64,000 bases of DNA from assembly GCF_026126425.1 (NCBI RefSeq), contig NZ_JAFMPW010000002.1:186001-250000 (forward strand), in the 5' to 3' direction. The stretch comes from Muriicola sp. Z0-33 (GTDB lineage: Bacteria > Bacteroidota > Bacteroidia > Flavobacteriales > Flavobacteriaceae). Of this stretch, positions 8,866 through 16,649 are shown in pieces. A program made the translations under genes and the position numbers. Positions within the stretch are counted from its first letter, which is position 1. Every line of letters starts with the position of its first letter. The notes below the pieces were generated by a model, which was not told the origin of the DNA, did not search any database, and was given only the letters and a program-made list of their open reading frames with translations.

Positions 8866-9855
8866 ATGGAAATATTAGATATACTTTGGGATGAGATCAT
8901 CGGCTTTTTGGGAATTGGCAGCGCCTGGGAAATTTTTGAGACAGGTAATTACGAAGTGTTCCGGACATATGATGGTATAGTTACACTCATTTACCCTTTA
9001 ATACCGCTACTGGTAATATTAGAGTTTATCCTTGGGTTAGTCTACAAGAAGCCACAGACCAAAGTATATAAAGTAAACTTCCTGATATACGTCTTTAACA
9101 GGTTCATTGGAAGGTTTATTGCTATCGCCATGGTAACCTTGTGCATAGGCTTATTTCAGGAATATGCGCCCTTCCAGACCAAACCTACCTGGTATTGGCT
9201 CATCTATGGCTATATTGTTTGGGAATTCGGGCATTTTATATATCACTACCTGGGACATAAGGTGCGACTGTTTTGGTGTCTGCATTCTACACATCACGCA
9301 CCAGAAGAAATGAATCTGACAGTGACCTATGCCCATTTCTTTTTGGAAGCCCCCTATGCCGATGTAATCAGAACCACGGTATGTATCTTATTAGGTGTAG
9401 AGCCTGCAATGCTGTTTTTGATTATGTTCATAGATGGCACCTATGGTGCATTTATACATGTGGGTGAGAATTTTATCAAAGATGCCCGTTTTGGTTTCTT
9501 AAACAAGTTTATGCTAACTCCTTCTCACCATCGTGTACATCATGCGAGAAACCCGCTTTATATAGACACTAATTTCTGCAATCTTTTAAATATTTGGGAC
9601 AGGGTTTTCGGGACGTATCAGGAAGAAAATACTAATATTAAAATAGATTACGGCATTACAAGAAAAATAAATTCGGGAAACTTCTTTGATGTTTATTTCG
9701 GAGAGTTTATTGCCCTGGCAAAAGACATTTACCACGCACCGGGCTTTAAGAATAAAATCAGTTACCTGATAATGCCACCGGGCTGGAGTCATACCGGGGA
9801 GCATAAAACCGCTAAAGTAGTCCGCGATCAGTATTTGAGTAAGCTTAATCCCTAA
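8866..9855 (+). CDS. Sterol desaturase / fatty acid hydroxylase family membrane protein
   Basis: 329 residues with about four membrane helices in the first 200 residues. The three histidine clusters of the diiron hydroxylase superfamily are present: HFIYHYLGH, HSTHH and HHRVHH. Such enzymes hydroxylate or desaturate lipids using O2 at the membrane. The bacterial substrate may be a fatty acid, carotenoid or hopanoid-like lipid and cannot be decided here. The start is the ATG at 8866, preceded 6 bases earlier by an in-frame TTG that is less likely. The 3' end overlaps the convergent glmM-type gene by 4 bases. Confidence 0.88.
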   Translation: MEILDILWDEIIGFLGIGSAWEIFETGNYEVFRTYDGIVTLIYPLIPLLVILEFILGLVYKKPQTKVYKVNFLIYVFNRFIGRFIAIAMVTLCIGLFQEYAPFQTKPTWYWLIYGYIVWEFGHFIYHYLGHKVRLFWCLHSTHHAPEEMNLTVTYAHFFLEAPYADVIRTTVCILLGVEPAMLFLIMFIDGTYGAFIHVGENFIKDARFGFLNKFMLTPSHHRVHHARNPLYIDTNFCNLLNIWDRVFGTYQEENTNIKIDYGITRKINSGNFFDVYFGEFIALAKDIYHAPGFKNKISYLIMPPGWSHTGEHKTAKVVRDQYLSKLNP

Positions 9856-11240
9856 ATCCCTGCTACCTCCTTAATTTCTGCAATGATGCGGTCTGCCAGC
9901 TGATCTGCTTCTGCCTGACTTTTTGCTTCAGTGTAAATTCGGATAATGGGTTCGGTATTCGACTTTCGCAGATGCACCCAATTTTCTGAAAAATCTATTT
10001 TTACACCATCTATAGTAGAAACATTCTCACTTTTATATTTTTCTTCCATAGCTGTCAAAATGCCATCAACATCAAGGTCTGCAGTTAATTGAATCTTCTT
10101 TTTACTCATAAAATAACTAGGATAGCTGTCTCTAAGCTCCCTGACCGTTCCGCCTTGCTCTGCCATCAGCATGAGGAAAAGAGCTGTTCCCACAAGGGAA
10201 TCCCGACCATAATGACTTTCCGGGTAAATTATTCCTCCATTGCCCTCTCCTCCAATTATGGCATTATTGGCCTTCATTTTTGTAACCACATTTACTTCCC
10301 CAACCGCAGCAGCTTCATAATGACCTCCGTGCTTTAAAGTAATATCTCTTAAAGCCCTTGAAGAGGATAGGTTAGAAACTGTATTCCCTTTTGTCTTACT
10401 TAAAACGTAATCTGCACAGGCAACAAGAGTGTATTCTTCACCAAACATTTCACCATCATCTGTTATAAAAGCCAGCCTGTCTACATCCGGATCCACCACA
10501 ATACCAAAGTCGGCCTTCTCCTCTACTACTAACTTACATATATCTGCAAGATGTTCTTTTAATGGCTCAGGATTGTGCGGAAAATCACCTGTAGGCTCAC
10601 AGTACAATTTAATAACCTCTACGCCCAGGGCTTCTAGTAGTTTTGGGATGGCAATACCTCCTGTAGAATTCACCCCATCTACTACAACCTTAAACCCGGC
10701 TTGTTTTATTACTTCCGCATCAACAAGTGACAACTTGAGTACCTCCTTAATATGGATATCTATATAGTCATTGTTTAATGTAACCCTTCCTAATTCATCC
10801 ACTTCAGAAAAAATGAAATCTTCCTTTTCTGCGAGTTCCAATATTATTGCTCCCTGCGCAGCGTCTAAAAACTCTCCTCGCTCATTCAGTAATTTAAGGG
10901 CGTTCCACTGTTTAGGATTGTGGCTGGCCGTTAAAATAATACCCCCATCTGCCTGTTCCAAAGGCACAGCGATTTCCACTGTGGGTGTTGTCGATAATCC
11001 GAGATCTATTACATCTATGCCAAGGCCAACCAGGGTAGCTACTACTAAATTCTGGATCATCTCACCGGATATTCTGGCATCTCTACCAATAACCACCTTA
11101 AGTTGCTGTTTTTGTGAATACTCCTTTAACCAGGTACCGTATGCCGCAGCAAATTTTACGGCATCTAAGGGCGTTAAATTCTCGTTTGGCGAGCCTCCTA
11201 TGGTTCCCCTGATGCCGGATATAGATTTTATTAAAGTCAT
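9852..11240 (-). CDS. glmM: Phosphoglucosamine mutase (alpha-D-phosphohexomutase family)
   Basis: 462 residues, the usual length for the family. It contains N-terminal SISGIRGTIGG, the phosphoserine loop TASHNP (Ser106), the metal loop DPDVDRL (250-256), the sugar-specificity loop GEGNGG, and the C-terminal phosphate-binding RKSNTEP. The enzyme interconverts glucosamine-6-P and glucosamine-1-P for peptidoglycan and lipid A precursors. A phosphomannomutase role cannot be excluded, as Bacteroidota GlmM sequences resemble both. The start is the ATG at 11240; a longer frame back to 11279 would run through the -7 box at 11260-11267. Confidence 0.85.
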   Translation of the reverse strand: MTLIKSISGIRGTIGGSPNENLTPLDAVKFAAAYGTWLKEYSQKQQLKVVIGRDARISGEMIQNLVVATLVGLGIDVIDLGLSTTPTVEIAVPLEQADGGIILTASHNPKQWNALKLLNERGEFLDAAQGAIILELAEKEDFIFSEVDELGRVTLNNDYIDIHIKEVLKLSLVDAEVIKQAGFKVVVDGVNSTGGIAIPKLLEALGVEVIKLYCEPTGDFPHNPEPLKEHLADICKLVVEEKADFGIVVDPDVDRLAFITDDGEMFGEEYTLVACADYVLSKTKGNTVSNLSSSRALRDITLKHGGHYEAAAVGEVNVVTKMKANNAIIGGEGNGGIIYPESHYGRDSLVGTALFLMLMAEQGGTVRELRDSYPSYFMSKKKIQLTADLDVDGILTAMEEKYKSENVSTIDGVKIDFSENWVHLRKSNTEPIIRIYTEAKSQAEADQLADRIIAEIKEVAGI

Positions 11241-11259
11241 ACTTTTGAAAAAGTTTTTG

Positions 11260-11267
11260 CAAATATA
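11260..11267 (-). promoter_or_regulatory. -7 promoter box TATATTTG for glmM
   Basis: The minus-strand TATATTTG lies 20 bases before the ATG at 11240. This supports the shorter glmM start. Confidence 0.72.
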
Positions 11268-11285
11268 CAGGACTGTCAACTAATC

Positions 11286-11293
11286 TATGTTTG
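11286..11293 (+). promoter_or_regulatory. -7 promoter box TATGTTTG for the AcpH gene
   Basis: This exact TAnnTTTG match lies 41 bases before the ATG at 11334. It is divergent from the glmM promoter, with 18 bases between the two boxes. Confidence 0.6.
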
Positions 11294-11333
11294 TAATTTG
11301 TAAATTCGACATCATAATTATGAACACCGACGA

Positions 11334-11918
11334 ATGAACTTTCTAGCTCATATATATTTGTCATTCAATGATGATGAGATCACTATCGGGAACTTCATTG
11401 CCGATAGTATCAGGGGGAGAAATTATGAACATCTGCCAGAGCGCGTTCAGAAAGGGATCATTCTGCACCGAGCTATTGACACTTATACAGACACACATCC
11501 TACGGTAAGAAAAAGTTCAAAACGACTTCACGAAAATTACAGTCATTATAGCCGTGTAATTGTAGATATCTTTTACGATCACTTTCTGGCCAAAAACTGG
11601 AAAAAGTATTCGGAAGAGCCCTTGCCCGTATTTGTTGACAATTTTTACGATTTGCTTGAGGATAATTATCCAATACTTCCAGATGGAGTACAAAGAATGA
11701 TGCCTTATATGATTGCAGATAACTGGATTGTCAATTACGCTAAATTACACGGCATTTCCAAGGTACTTCAGGGAATGAACAGAAGGACAAAGAACAAAAG
11801 CAAAATGAATTTTGCCATTGTAGATCTGGAAACACATTACGATGATTTCGAAGCTGAATTTAGCTCTTTCTTTGAAGAATTAATTACCTTTTCAAGGCAA
11901 AAATTTGTTTCCTTATGA
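11334..11918 (+). CDS. acpH: Acyl carrier protein phosphodiesterase (AcpH, DUF479)
   Basis: 194 residues, full length for the family. It begins with the hallmark MNFLAHIYLS and continues with GNFIADSIRG, GIILHRAIDTYTDTHP and DIFYDHFLAKNW. The conserved His and Asp residues belong to the HD-like metal site that removes the 4'-phosphopantetheine group from holo-ACP. It has its own promoter box 41 bases upstream. Its neighbour glmM is divergent, so there is no clear operon. The family assignment is firm; the activity in this organism is inferred. Confidence 0.9.
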   Translation: MNFLAHIYLSFNDDEITIGNFIADSIRGRNYEHLPERVQKGIILHRAIDTYTDTHPTVRKSSKRLHENYSHYSRVIVDIFYDHFLAKNWKKYSEEPLPVFVDNFYDLLEDNYPILPDGVQRMMPYMIADNWIVNYAKLHGISKVLQGMNRRTKNKSKMNFAIVDLETHYDDFEAEFSSFFEELITFSRQKFVSL

Positions 11919-11998
11919 GCATGATAAAATTGGTCCCAACATCTTGTTTATATGCTATTTTAACAAACGTATTTCACTAAACTAAACCACGGTAAATA

Positions 11999-13693
11999 AT
12001 GCGATTAAAAAAAGTACACTTTCTATTACCACTAATGCTACTTCTTTTTATTTACTGCAAAAGGCAAATTGCGCCTCCAACGGGACTGGTGACCGAAAAT
12101 GCCATGGTAGTCTCGGCAAGGGAAGAAGCCTCTGAAATTGGCGTCGCTATACTTAAAAAAGGCGGAAATGCCTTTGATGCTATGATGGCAACTGAAATGG
12201 CCCTGGCTGTTGCCTATCCCTTTGCCGGTAACCTTGGCGGTGGTGGTTTTATGGTCTATAGAAAGGCAAATGGTGATCTCGGGTCAATAGACTATAGAGA
12301 AAAAGCACCAATTGCCGCCCATAGAGATATGTACCTGGACTCCCTGGGGAATTTCATCTCTGAAAAAAGCACCAAGGGTGCTACCGCGGCTGGTATTCCC
12401 GGGACTGTGGCCGGTATCTTTGAAGTGCATAGCAAATTTGGCAGCCTCCCTATTGAACAGATCTTTGAACCTGTGATAGCCCTGGCCGAACGAGGAGTAA
12501 TAGTTACCGAAAAGCAAGCCAAGCGACTTTCCTCTTATCACGAAAAGTTGATAGAGGCCAATGGCGATAGTACCTTGTTTTCTAAAAAATATATCCCTGG
12601 AGATACTATTAAATACCAGGCACTTGCCAATACGCTGAGACGAATTGCCACAAATGGAAGAGACGAATTCTACAAAGGAGAAACTGCTAAAAAGCTCGTT
12701 GCATTTATTCAGGATCAGGGAGGATATTTCACTGAGGAGGATTTGGCAAAGTATGAGGCGGTTTGGCGACAACCGATAATTTTTGATTATAAAGATCTGC
12801 GAATAATTTCTATGAGCCCCCCAAGCAGCGGCGGGGTAACAATTAACCAGATTTTTAAGATGCTGGAGCCTTATGATTTGTCAGGTTATGGGCATAATTC
12901 TTCCAAGGCCATTCAATTGTTTACAGAAGCTTCCAGAAGGGCTTATGCCGATAGAAATTATTTCCTGGGAGATCCGGATTTTGTGGACATTCCTCTTGAT
13001 GTGCTCTTAAAGGACAGCTATCTGAAAGAACGGATGAGCAATTTTACATTTAATCAGGCCACCCTGTCTTCAGAGGTATCGCACGGAAATGTTGAAGTAA
13101 TTGAAAGTCCGGAAACCACACATTATTCTATTGTTGATGCCATGGGCAATGCCGTTTCTGTTACTACTACCTTAAATGGCGGTTATGGATCCAAATTATA
13201 CTGCGAGGAATTGGGTTTTTTCTTAAATAATGAAATGGACGACTTTAGTGCAAAGGTAGGGACACCTAATATGTTTGGTTTAATAGGAGCCGAAGCTAAC
13301 AGCATTGCGCCGGAGAAACGAATGCTAAGTTCTATGACCCCTACCATTGTTGAAAAAGATGGAAAGTTGTGGATGGTAGTGGGCACTCCCGGGGGATCTA
13401 CAATAATAACAGCAGTTGCCCAGACTATTTTAAATACTTATGAATTCAAGCTGAATATGCAGCAGGCAGTAAATGCACCAAGGTTTCACCATCAGTGGTT
13501 ACCAGATCATATCACATTTGAAACGGAAGGATTTGAAGCAGATGTATTGGAAGCACTCAAAGCTAAAGGTTATAAAATCAACGAAAAGAGAAGCCGGATA
13601 ATAGGCAAAGTAGATGCTATACTCGTGTTGCCTGATGGCCGCTATGAAGGTGGAGCCGATAAAAGAGGAGACGATACTGCAGTAGGTTTTTAA
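11999..13693 (+). CDS. ggt: Gamma-glutamyltransferase, probable lipoprotein
   Basis: 564 residues. It contains GGNAFDAMMATEMALAV near residue 55, the oxyanion region GNLGGGGFMVYR, and SPPSSGGV near 274. The autocleavage site TTHYSIVD puts the catalytic threonine at Thr373, which becomes the first residue of the small subunit. The small subunit carries RMLSSMTPTIV and GTPGGSTI. It should cleave glutathione and transfer gamma-glutamyl groups in the periplasm. The N-terminus has a hydrophobic stretch ending in FIYC at residue 20, a weak but plausible lipobox. The secreted hydrolase gene starts 9 bases after the stop, so the two are probably co-transcribed. Confidence 0.93.
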   Translation: MRLKKVHFLLPLMLLLFIYCKRQIAPPTGLVTENAMVVSAREEASEIGVAILKKGGNAFDAMMATEMALAVAYPFAGNLGGGGFMVYRKANGDLGSIDYREKAPIAAHRDMYLDSLGNFISEKSTKGATAAGIPGTVAGIFEVHSKFGSLPIEQIFEPVIALAERGVIVTEKQAKRLSSYHEKLIEANGDSTLFSKKYIPGDTIKYQALANTLRRIATNGRDEFYKGETAKKLVAFIQDQGGYFTEEDLAKYEAVWRQPIIFDYKDLRIISMSPPSSGGVTINQIFKMLEPYDLSGYGHNSSKAIQLFTEASRRAYADRNYFLGDPDFVDIPLDVLLKDSYLKERMSNFTFNQATLSSEVSHGNVEVIESPETTHYSIVDAMGNAVSVTTTLNGGYGSKLYCEELGFFLNNEMDDFSAKVGTPNMFGLIGAEANSIAPEKRMLSSMTPTIVEKDGKLWMVVGTPGGSTIITAVAQTILNTYEFKLNMQQAVNAPRFHHQWLPDHITFETEGFEADVLEALKAKGYKINEKRSRIIGKVDAILVLPDGRYEGGADKRGDDTAVGF

Positions 13694-13702
13694 AATGATG
13701 TT

Positions 13703-14614
13703 ATGAGTAAATATGTATACATACTGTTATTGTTGATGCTAACCAGTTCTTGTGCTCAGCAAAACAATGATGTGGTATCGGTTAAAGAAATATCAGACAT
13801 CCCTTATATGGCCGCTGAGAAATTGGTCGATGACAAGCTGCAACGCTTAAATTTATTACTTCCCGAAGAAGTGAATAACCCTCCCCTTTTGCTATGGATT
13901 GGAGGAGGCGCCTGGTCTTTTGTTGACAGACACATGGAGATGGAGCTCTGCAGAAAAATTGCCCAACAAGGAATTGCCGTTGCATCTGTTGGGCATAGAT
14001 TGAGTAAAGGTGAGTTTTCCGAGAAACGGAAGAAACTAGGCGTTCAACACCCGGAGCATATTAAAGATGTTGCTGCGGCATTTAAATGGTTGTACGATCA
14101 TGCTGATTCTCTTAAATACAGCCATAGAAATATATATGTAGGTGGCTTTTCTTCAGGGGCACATTTAGCAGCGCTCCTGGCCATGGATAGTCGTTATCTA
14201 AAGGCAAATGACTTATCTCCTGATAATATACGGGGAATAATTCCAGTTTCCGGAGCCTTTGACATAGAACACTATTACAGTGTTTTCCTCAATCACGAGA
14301 ATGAAGCCTCAAGGGCCATGGCCAAAACGCATGTCATTGATGTCTTCGGGCCACCATCGACCTTTAAAGCCGCTTCTCCAACAACTTATTTAGAGGAATT
14401 AAAGCTACCCATATTGCTAATTGCCGATAATGCAATTAAGCAGTATACCGAATTATTTGAGAAGGCTTTATTGGAAATCGAGTATGCTGATTTTATAATA
14501 TATTACGAAGAATCCATGAATCACGGAGCACTCTGGAGATCCATGTCGAAAGATGAACATTCCGTTTCCAGGGCAATGATGATAACATTTATAAAGGAAC
14601 ACCTTCAGCAGTAG
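13703..14614 (+). CDS. Lipoprotein alpha/beta hydrolase (esterase-like)
   Basis: 303 residues with a lipoprotein signal (LLLLMLTSSCAQQ, Cys17). The hydrolase fold shows the oxyanion motif GGGAW near 68-71 and the nucleophile elbow GFSSG with Ser150. A probable acid residue is in LLIADN and a histidine in MNHGALW. The arrangement matches the BD-FAE/Aes-like carboxylesterases. It should act on small esters at the cell envelope. It lies 9 bases after ggt and converges with the XRE/S24 regulator with only 3 bases between stops. The substrate is unknown. Confidence 0.82.
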   Translation: MSKYVYILLLLMLTSSCAQQNNDVVSVKEISDIPYMAAEKLVDDKLQRLNLLLPEEVNNPPLLLWIGGGAWSFVDRHMEMELCRKIAQQGIAVASVGHRLSKGEFSEKRKKLGVQHPEHIKDVAAAFKWLYDHADSLKYSHRNIYVGGFSSGAHLAALLAMDSRYLKANDLSPDNIRGIIPVSGAFDIEHYYSVFLNHENEASRAMAKTHVIDVFGPPSTFKAASPTTYLEELKLPILLIADNAIKQYTELFEKALLEIEYADFIIYYEESMNHGALWRSMSKDEHSVSRAMMITFIKEHLQQ

Positions 14615-14617
14615 CGA

Positions 14618-15370
14618 TCAATTTGCCAGTTTTTGCTTTAACTCATCCATAGACTCCTGTAATTGTCTTAATAGCCCCTTTTCTGTAGTGGCATCCACTC
14701 CAAAGGTTATCTTGCTATTTACCTGCCAAATTTCCTGAACCTGGAATGGTTTGATATCATAAGGTGGATAAGATTCATTTAAGGATATCAGGGTAATGTT
14801 GTTAGAATTAGGTCTTTTCTCTATTTTTTTAACCAGAACTGCATCTTCAAGGACCACTACATAAATTTTATTCGGGCTTACATCGTCTACATGTTCAATA
14901 GCTTTTGCCAGGACCCACTCCCCTGGTTTCAGGTTAGGCAGCATACTGTCTCCCTCTACCTGAAAGCCCCTGTAAGTAGCATTTCTAAATTCCGGAATAG
15001 GAAGGTCAAAAGCCGGGAGTTGCTGATACCAACTGGTGTCCTGTATATTTTGAGGATAACCTGCAGCCGCTTTTGCATTCACTAAAACCATATTGTCCTT
15101 ATCTGCTGAATCTACAGTAACCACTTTTGGTATTACGCTTGTATTTGAAGTCTCCAGATATTGTTGGCTGCTTTCTCCAAATAACCACAACGGGTTTATT
15201 TTAAATTGCTTCAACAACTCTGCGACCACCTTTCCCGACAATTTTGTTCTGCCCCTTTCAATATCCGCAGTGGTGTTTGAAATGCCCAGAAGCTGGGCAA
15301 ATTCTGCCTGGGTAAAACCCAATTCTCTGCGAACATCTGTAAACCGTTTAACTGTAAGTTCATTTTCCAT
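14618..15370 (-). CDS. XRE-type repressor with LexA-like S24 self-cleavage domain
   Basis: 250 residues. An XRE helix-turn-helix fills about residues 8-60 (ELGFTQAEFAQLLGISNTTA). The S24 domain holds the catalytic serine in GDSM (Ser142) and lysine in VLVKKIE (Lys181). The linker contains AAAG, giving a credible Ala103-Gly104 cleavage bond like that of LexA and lambda CI. Such proteins bind operators as dimers and self-cleave when activated RecA appears after DNA damage. Three palindromes and divergent promoter boxes lie just upstream (15400-15476), so it probably represses itself and the opposite operon. The ATG at 15370 follows an AAGG ribosome-binding site; an in-frame TTG 9 bases farther out is less likely. 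Confidence 0.88.
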   Translation of the reverse strand: MENELTVKRFTDVRRELGFTQAEFAQLLGISNTTADIERGRTKLSGKVVAELLKQFKINPLWLFGESSQQYLETSNTSVIPKVVTVDSADKDNMVLVNAKAAAGYPQNIQDTSWYQQLPAFDLPIPEFRNATYRGFQVEGDSMLPNLKPGEWVLAKAIEHVDDVSPNKIYVVVLEDAVLVKKIEKRPNSNNITLISLNESYPPYDIKPFQVQEIWQVNSKITFGVDATTEKGLLRQLQESMDELKQKLAN

Positions 15371-15399
15371 CCTTATCAAAATAAAATTCCTAATCTTCT

Positions 15400-15407
15400 C
15401 AAAGATA
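15400..15407 (-). promoter_or_regulatory. -7 promoter box TATCTTTG for the XRE/S24 regulator
   Basis: The minus-strand TATCTTTG is an exact consensus match 30 bases before the ATG at 15370. It ends 7 bases from the first palindromic operator, so repressor binding would cover this promoter. Confidence 0.7.
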
Positions 15408-15414
15408 CAAATTA

Positions 15415-15427
15415 TGGAATATATCCA
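15415..15427. promoter_or_regulatory. Operator-like palindrome O1 (TGGAATATATCCA)
   Basis: This 13-base site has TGGA/TCCA arms and an AT-rich centre. It is the nearest of three similar sites to the regulator promoter. Its arms match O2, which suggests a common dimeric binder, most simply the adjacent XRE/S24 protein. Confidence 0.65.
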
Positions 15428-15437
15428 AAATAATTAT

Positions 15438-15450
15438 TGGAATATTTCCA
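15438..15450. promoter_or_regulatory. Operator-like palindrome O2 (TGGAATATTTCCA)
   Basis: This is a perfect two-fold symmetric site with 5-bp arms TGGAA/TTCCA around TAT. It is the central and best copy of the three. Confidence 0.7.
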
Positions 15451-15455
15451 TAATT

Positions 15456-15468
15456 AGGAATATTTCCA
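15456..15468. promoter_or_regulatory. Operator-like palindrome O3 (AGGAATATTTCCA)
   Basis: This site is identical to O2 except for its first base. Its right edge directly abuts the -7 box of the divergent operon at 15469, so occupancy should block RNA polymerase there. Confidence 0.68.
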
Positions 15469-15476
15469 TATTTTTG
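15469..15476 (+). promoter_or_regulatory. -7 promoter box TATTTTTG for the 75-aa protein / TIGR03915 operon
   Basis: This exact TAnnTTTG match lies 19 bases before the ATG at 15495 and touches operator O3. The layout is that of a repressed, damage-inducible promoter. Confidence 0.7.
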
Positions 15477-15494
15477 GATTAAATACAAATTTAT

Positions 15495-15722
15495 ATGCAG
15501 TTTGATGATTTACATAACAAGCTCTTTGCCCTGGCGAAGAAAGGCACACAAGACCAGGATTACTTTGTTAATCCCACTAGCAGGCTTAAGACCGGAAGAA
15601 ATAAATTCCGTCCTAAGATAAACGATAGAAATAGCGTACCCCCTTATGGAAACAATCTTGCCCCCGCTTCCCCTGAGGCAATGAAAAACTTAAAAAATCT
15701 TCAATTCACCTTATTTGATTAA
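15495..15722 (+). CDS. Small basic protein with C-terminal beta-clamp-binding-like motif
   Basis: 75 residues, not recognised as a known family. The N-terminus is a short amphipathic helix (DDLHNKLFALAKKG). The middle is polar and basic (KTGRNKFRPKINDR), probably disordered. The last residues are LQFTLFD. Q70-F-T-L-F74 fits the Q-x-x-L-F pentapeptide with which many repair proteins bind the DNA polymerase III sliding clamp. It has its own promoter next to three operators. It ends 2 bases before the TIGR03915-type gene, so the two are translationally close. In other genomes this position is often held by a radical-SAM partner of TIGR03915, so this could instead be a shrunken remnant. Function unknown. 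Confidence 0.65.
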   Translation: MQFDDLHNKLFALAKKGTQDQDYFVNPTSRLKTGRNKFRPKINDRNSVPPYGNNLAPASPEAMKNLKNLQFTLFD

Positions 15723-15724
15723 GA

Positions 15725-16492
15725 ATGAAAAATTCAAAAATTTTAGTTTATGACGGGAGTTTTAATGGATTCTTAACTGCCATTTTTGTCGGTTTTGAAG
15801 AGCAGCTCAATGTAGCTGATATCCGTAAAAATGGTAGAACACAAAATGGTTTGTTTTCCGAAATTCAAACTGTTTTTACTCAAATGGACAAGGCAAAAAG
15901 GGTTTGGAAGGGCATACAGAATAAAAGCAACAACGCTATAAAGCAGCTCTATTTTGCCTACTTAAGCGAGAGTGAGGGAATAGAGTTTTTGTTATATAAA
16001 TACATACAAGGGTTGTTCAGTTCAGAAGCTGAGTTATTAGAAGCACCTTCTGAATCCTACAAAATTGAACATCTTGCCGCAATGGTGGCTAAAGAAAAAA
16101 ACAGAATAGAAGCTTCTTTGAACTTTGAGTATACGGGAGATGGTATTTATTTTGCCAATCTAGCGCCAGATCATAATATACTACCATTGATCTCCAAATA
16201 CTTCCGGAGCCGTTATGCAGATAACCCCTGGATCATTTATGATATAAAGCGCAAATACGGTATCTATTATAACGGTAAGGGAGTGGAAATGGTCACCCTT
16301 GATCTTAAAGAGATGCACTCCCTCAATGCGATAAATCCCAACTTGTCAAGAGGCGAAACTATGGATTATGATAAAATCAGAAATGATTATTTTAAGCGTG
16401 CTGATATTACCTCATTAATTAACAGAAAGTTGTTTAAACAGCCCCCTGCAAAACGGTATCGGTCCTACTTACAGGAAAAACATGCGGTCTAA
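15725..16492 (+). CDS. TIGR03915-family putative DNA repair/metabolism protein
   Basis: 255 residues, typical length. The N-terminus YDGSFNGFLTAIFVGFEEQ is the family signature (DUF4130 region follows: LAPDHNILPLISKYFRSRYADNPW and YDIKRKYGIYYNG). The family is described as a probable DNA metabolism protein that co-occurs with a radical-SAM protein of family TIGR03916. No such radical-SAM gene is adjacent here; only the 75-aa gene precedes it, 2 bases upstream. The shared promoter with LexA-like operators supports a damage-response role. The biochemical activity of the family is not established to my knowledge. It is followed by uvrA, which has its own promoter. Confidence 0.82.
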   Translation: MKNSKILVYDGSFNGFLTAIFVGFEEQLNVADIRKNGRTQNGLFSEIQTVFTQMDKAKRVWKGIQNKSNNAIKQLYFAYLSESEGIEFLLYKYIQGLFSSEAELLEAPSESYKIEHLAAMVAKEKNRIEASLNFEYTGDGIYFANLAPDHNILPLISKYFRSRYADNPWIIYDIKRKYGIYYNGKGVEMVTLDLKEMHSLNAINPNLSRGETMDYDKIRNDYFKRADITSLINRKLFKQPPAKRYRSYLQEKHAV

Positions 16493-16624
16493 TTGATGAG
16501 AGCTTCCACCAATGTAATCACAACGCCAAATTACAGCTTGCTGCGTGGATTAAATGATACTATAGTTACAGTTATCTTATAAATTTAAGAGTAAATCCCA
16601 GTTCTTTTTTAGGTCTCAAAATTG

Positions 16625-16632
16625 TACCTTTG
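16625..16632 (+). promoter_or_regulatory. -7 promoter box TACCTTTG for uvrA
   Basis: This exact TAnnTTTG match lies 18 bases before the ATG at 16650. It supports that start over the in-frame TTG at 16638. No copy of the TGGAATATTTCCA operator is seen in the 157-base gap before uvrA. Confidence 0.72.
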
Positions 16633-16649
16633 CAACTTTGTCAAATCCA

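Noticed and set aside
10771-11283. 170-codon plus-strand frame opposite glmM
   Set aside because: Antisense to glmM and across its promoter; low-complexity Ser/Pro-rich translation typical of shadow frames.
12284-12772. 162-codon minus-strand frame inside ggt
   Set aside because: Antisense to the catalytic region of ggt, with no recognisable motif.
16493-16649. S24-type operator in front of uvrA
   Set aside because: No TGGAATATTTCCA-like palindrome is visible in this gap, so uvrA is not placed under the same repressor.
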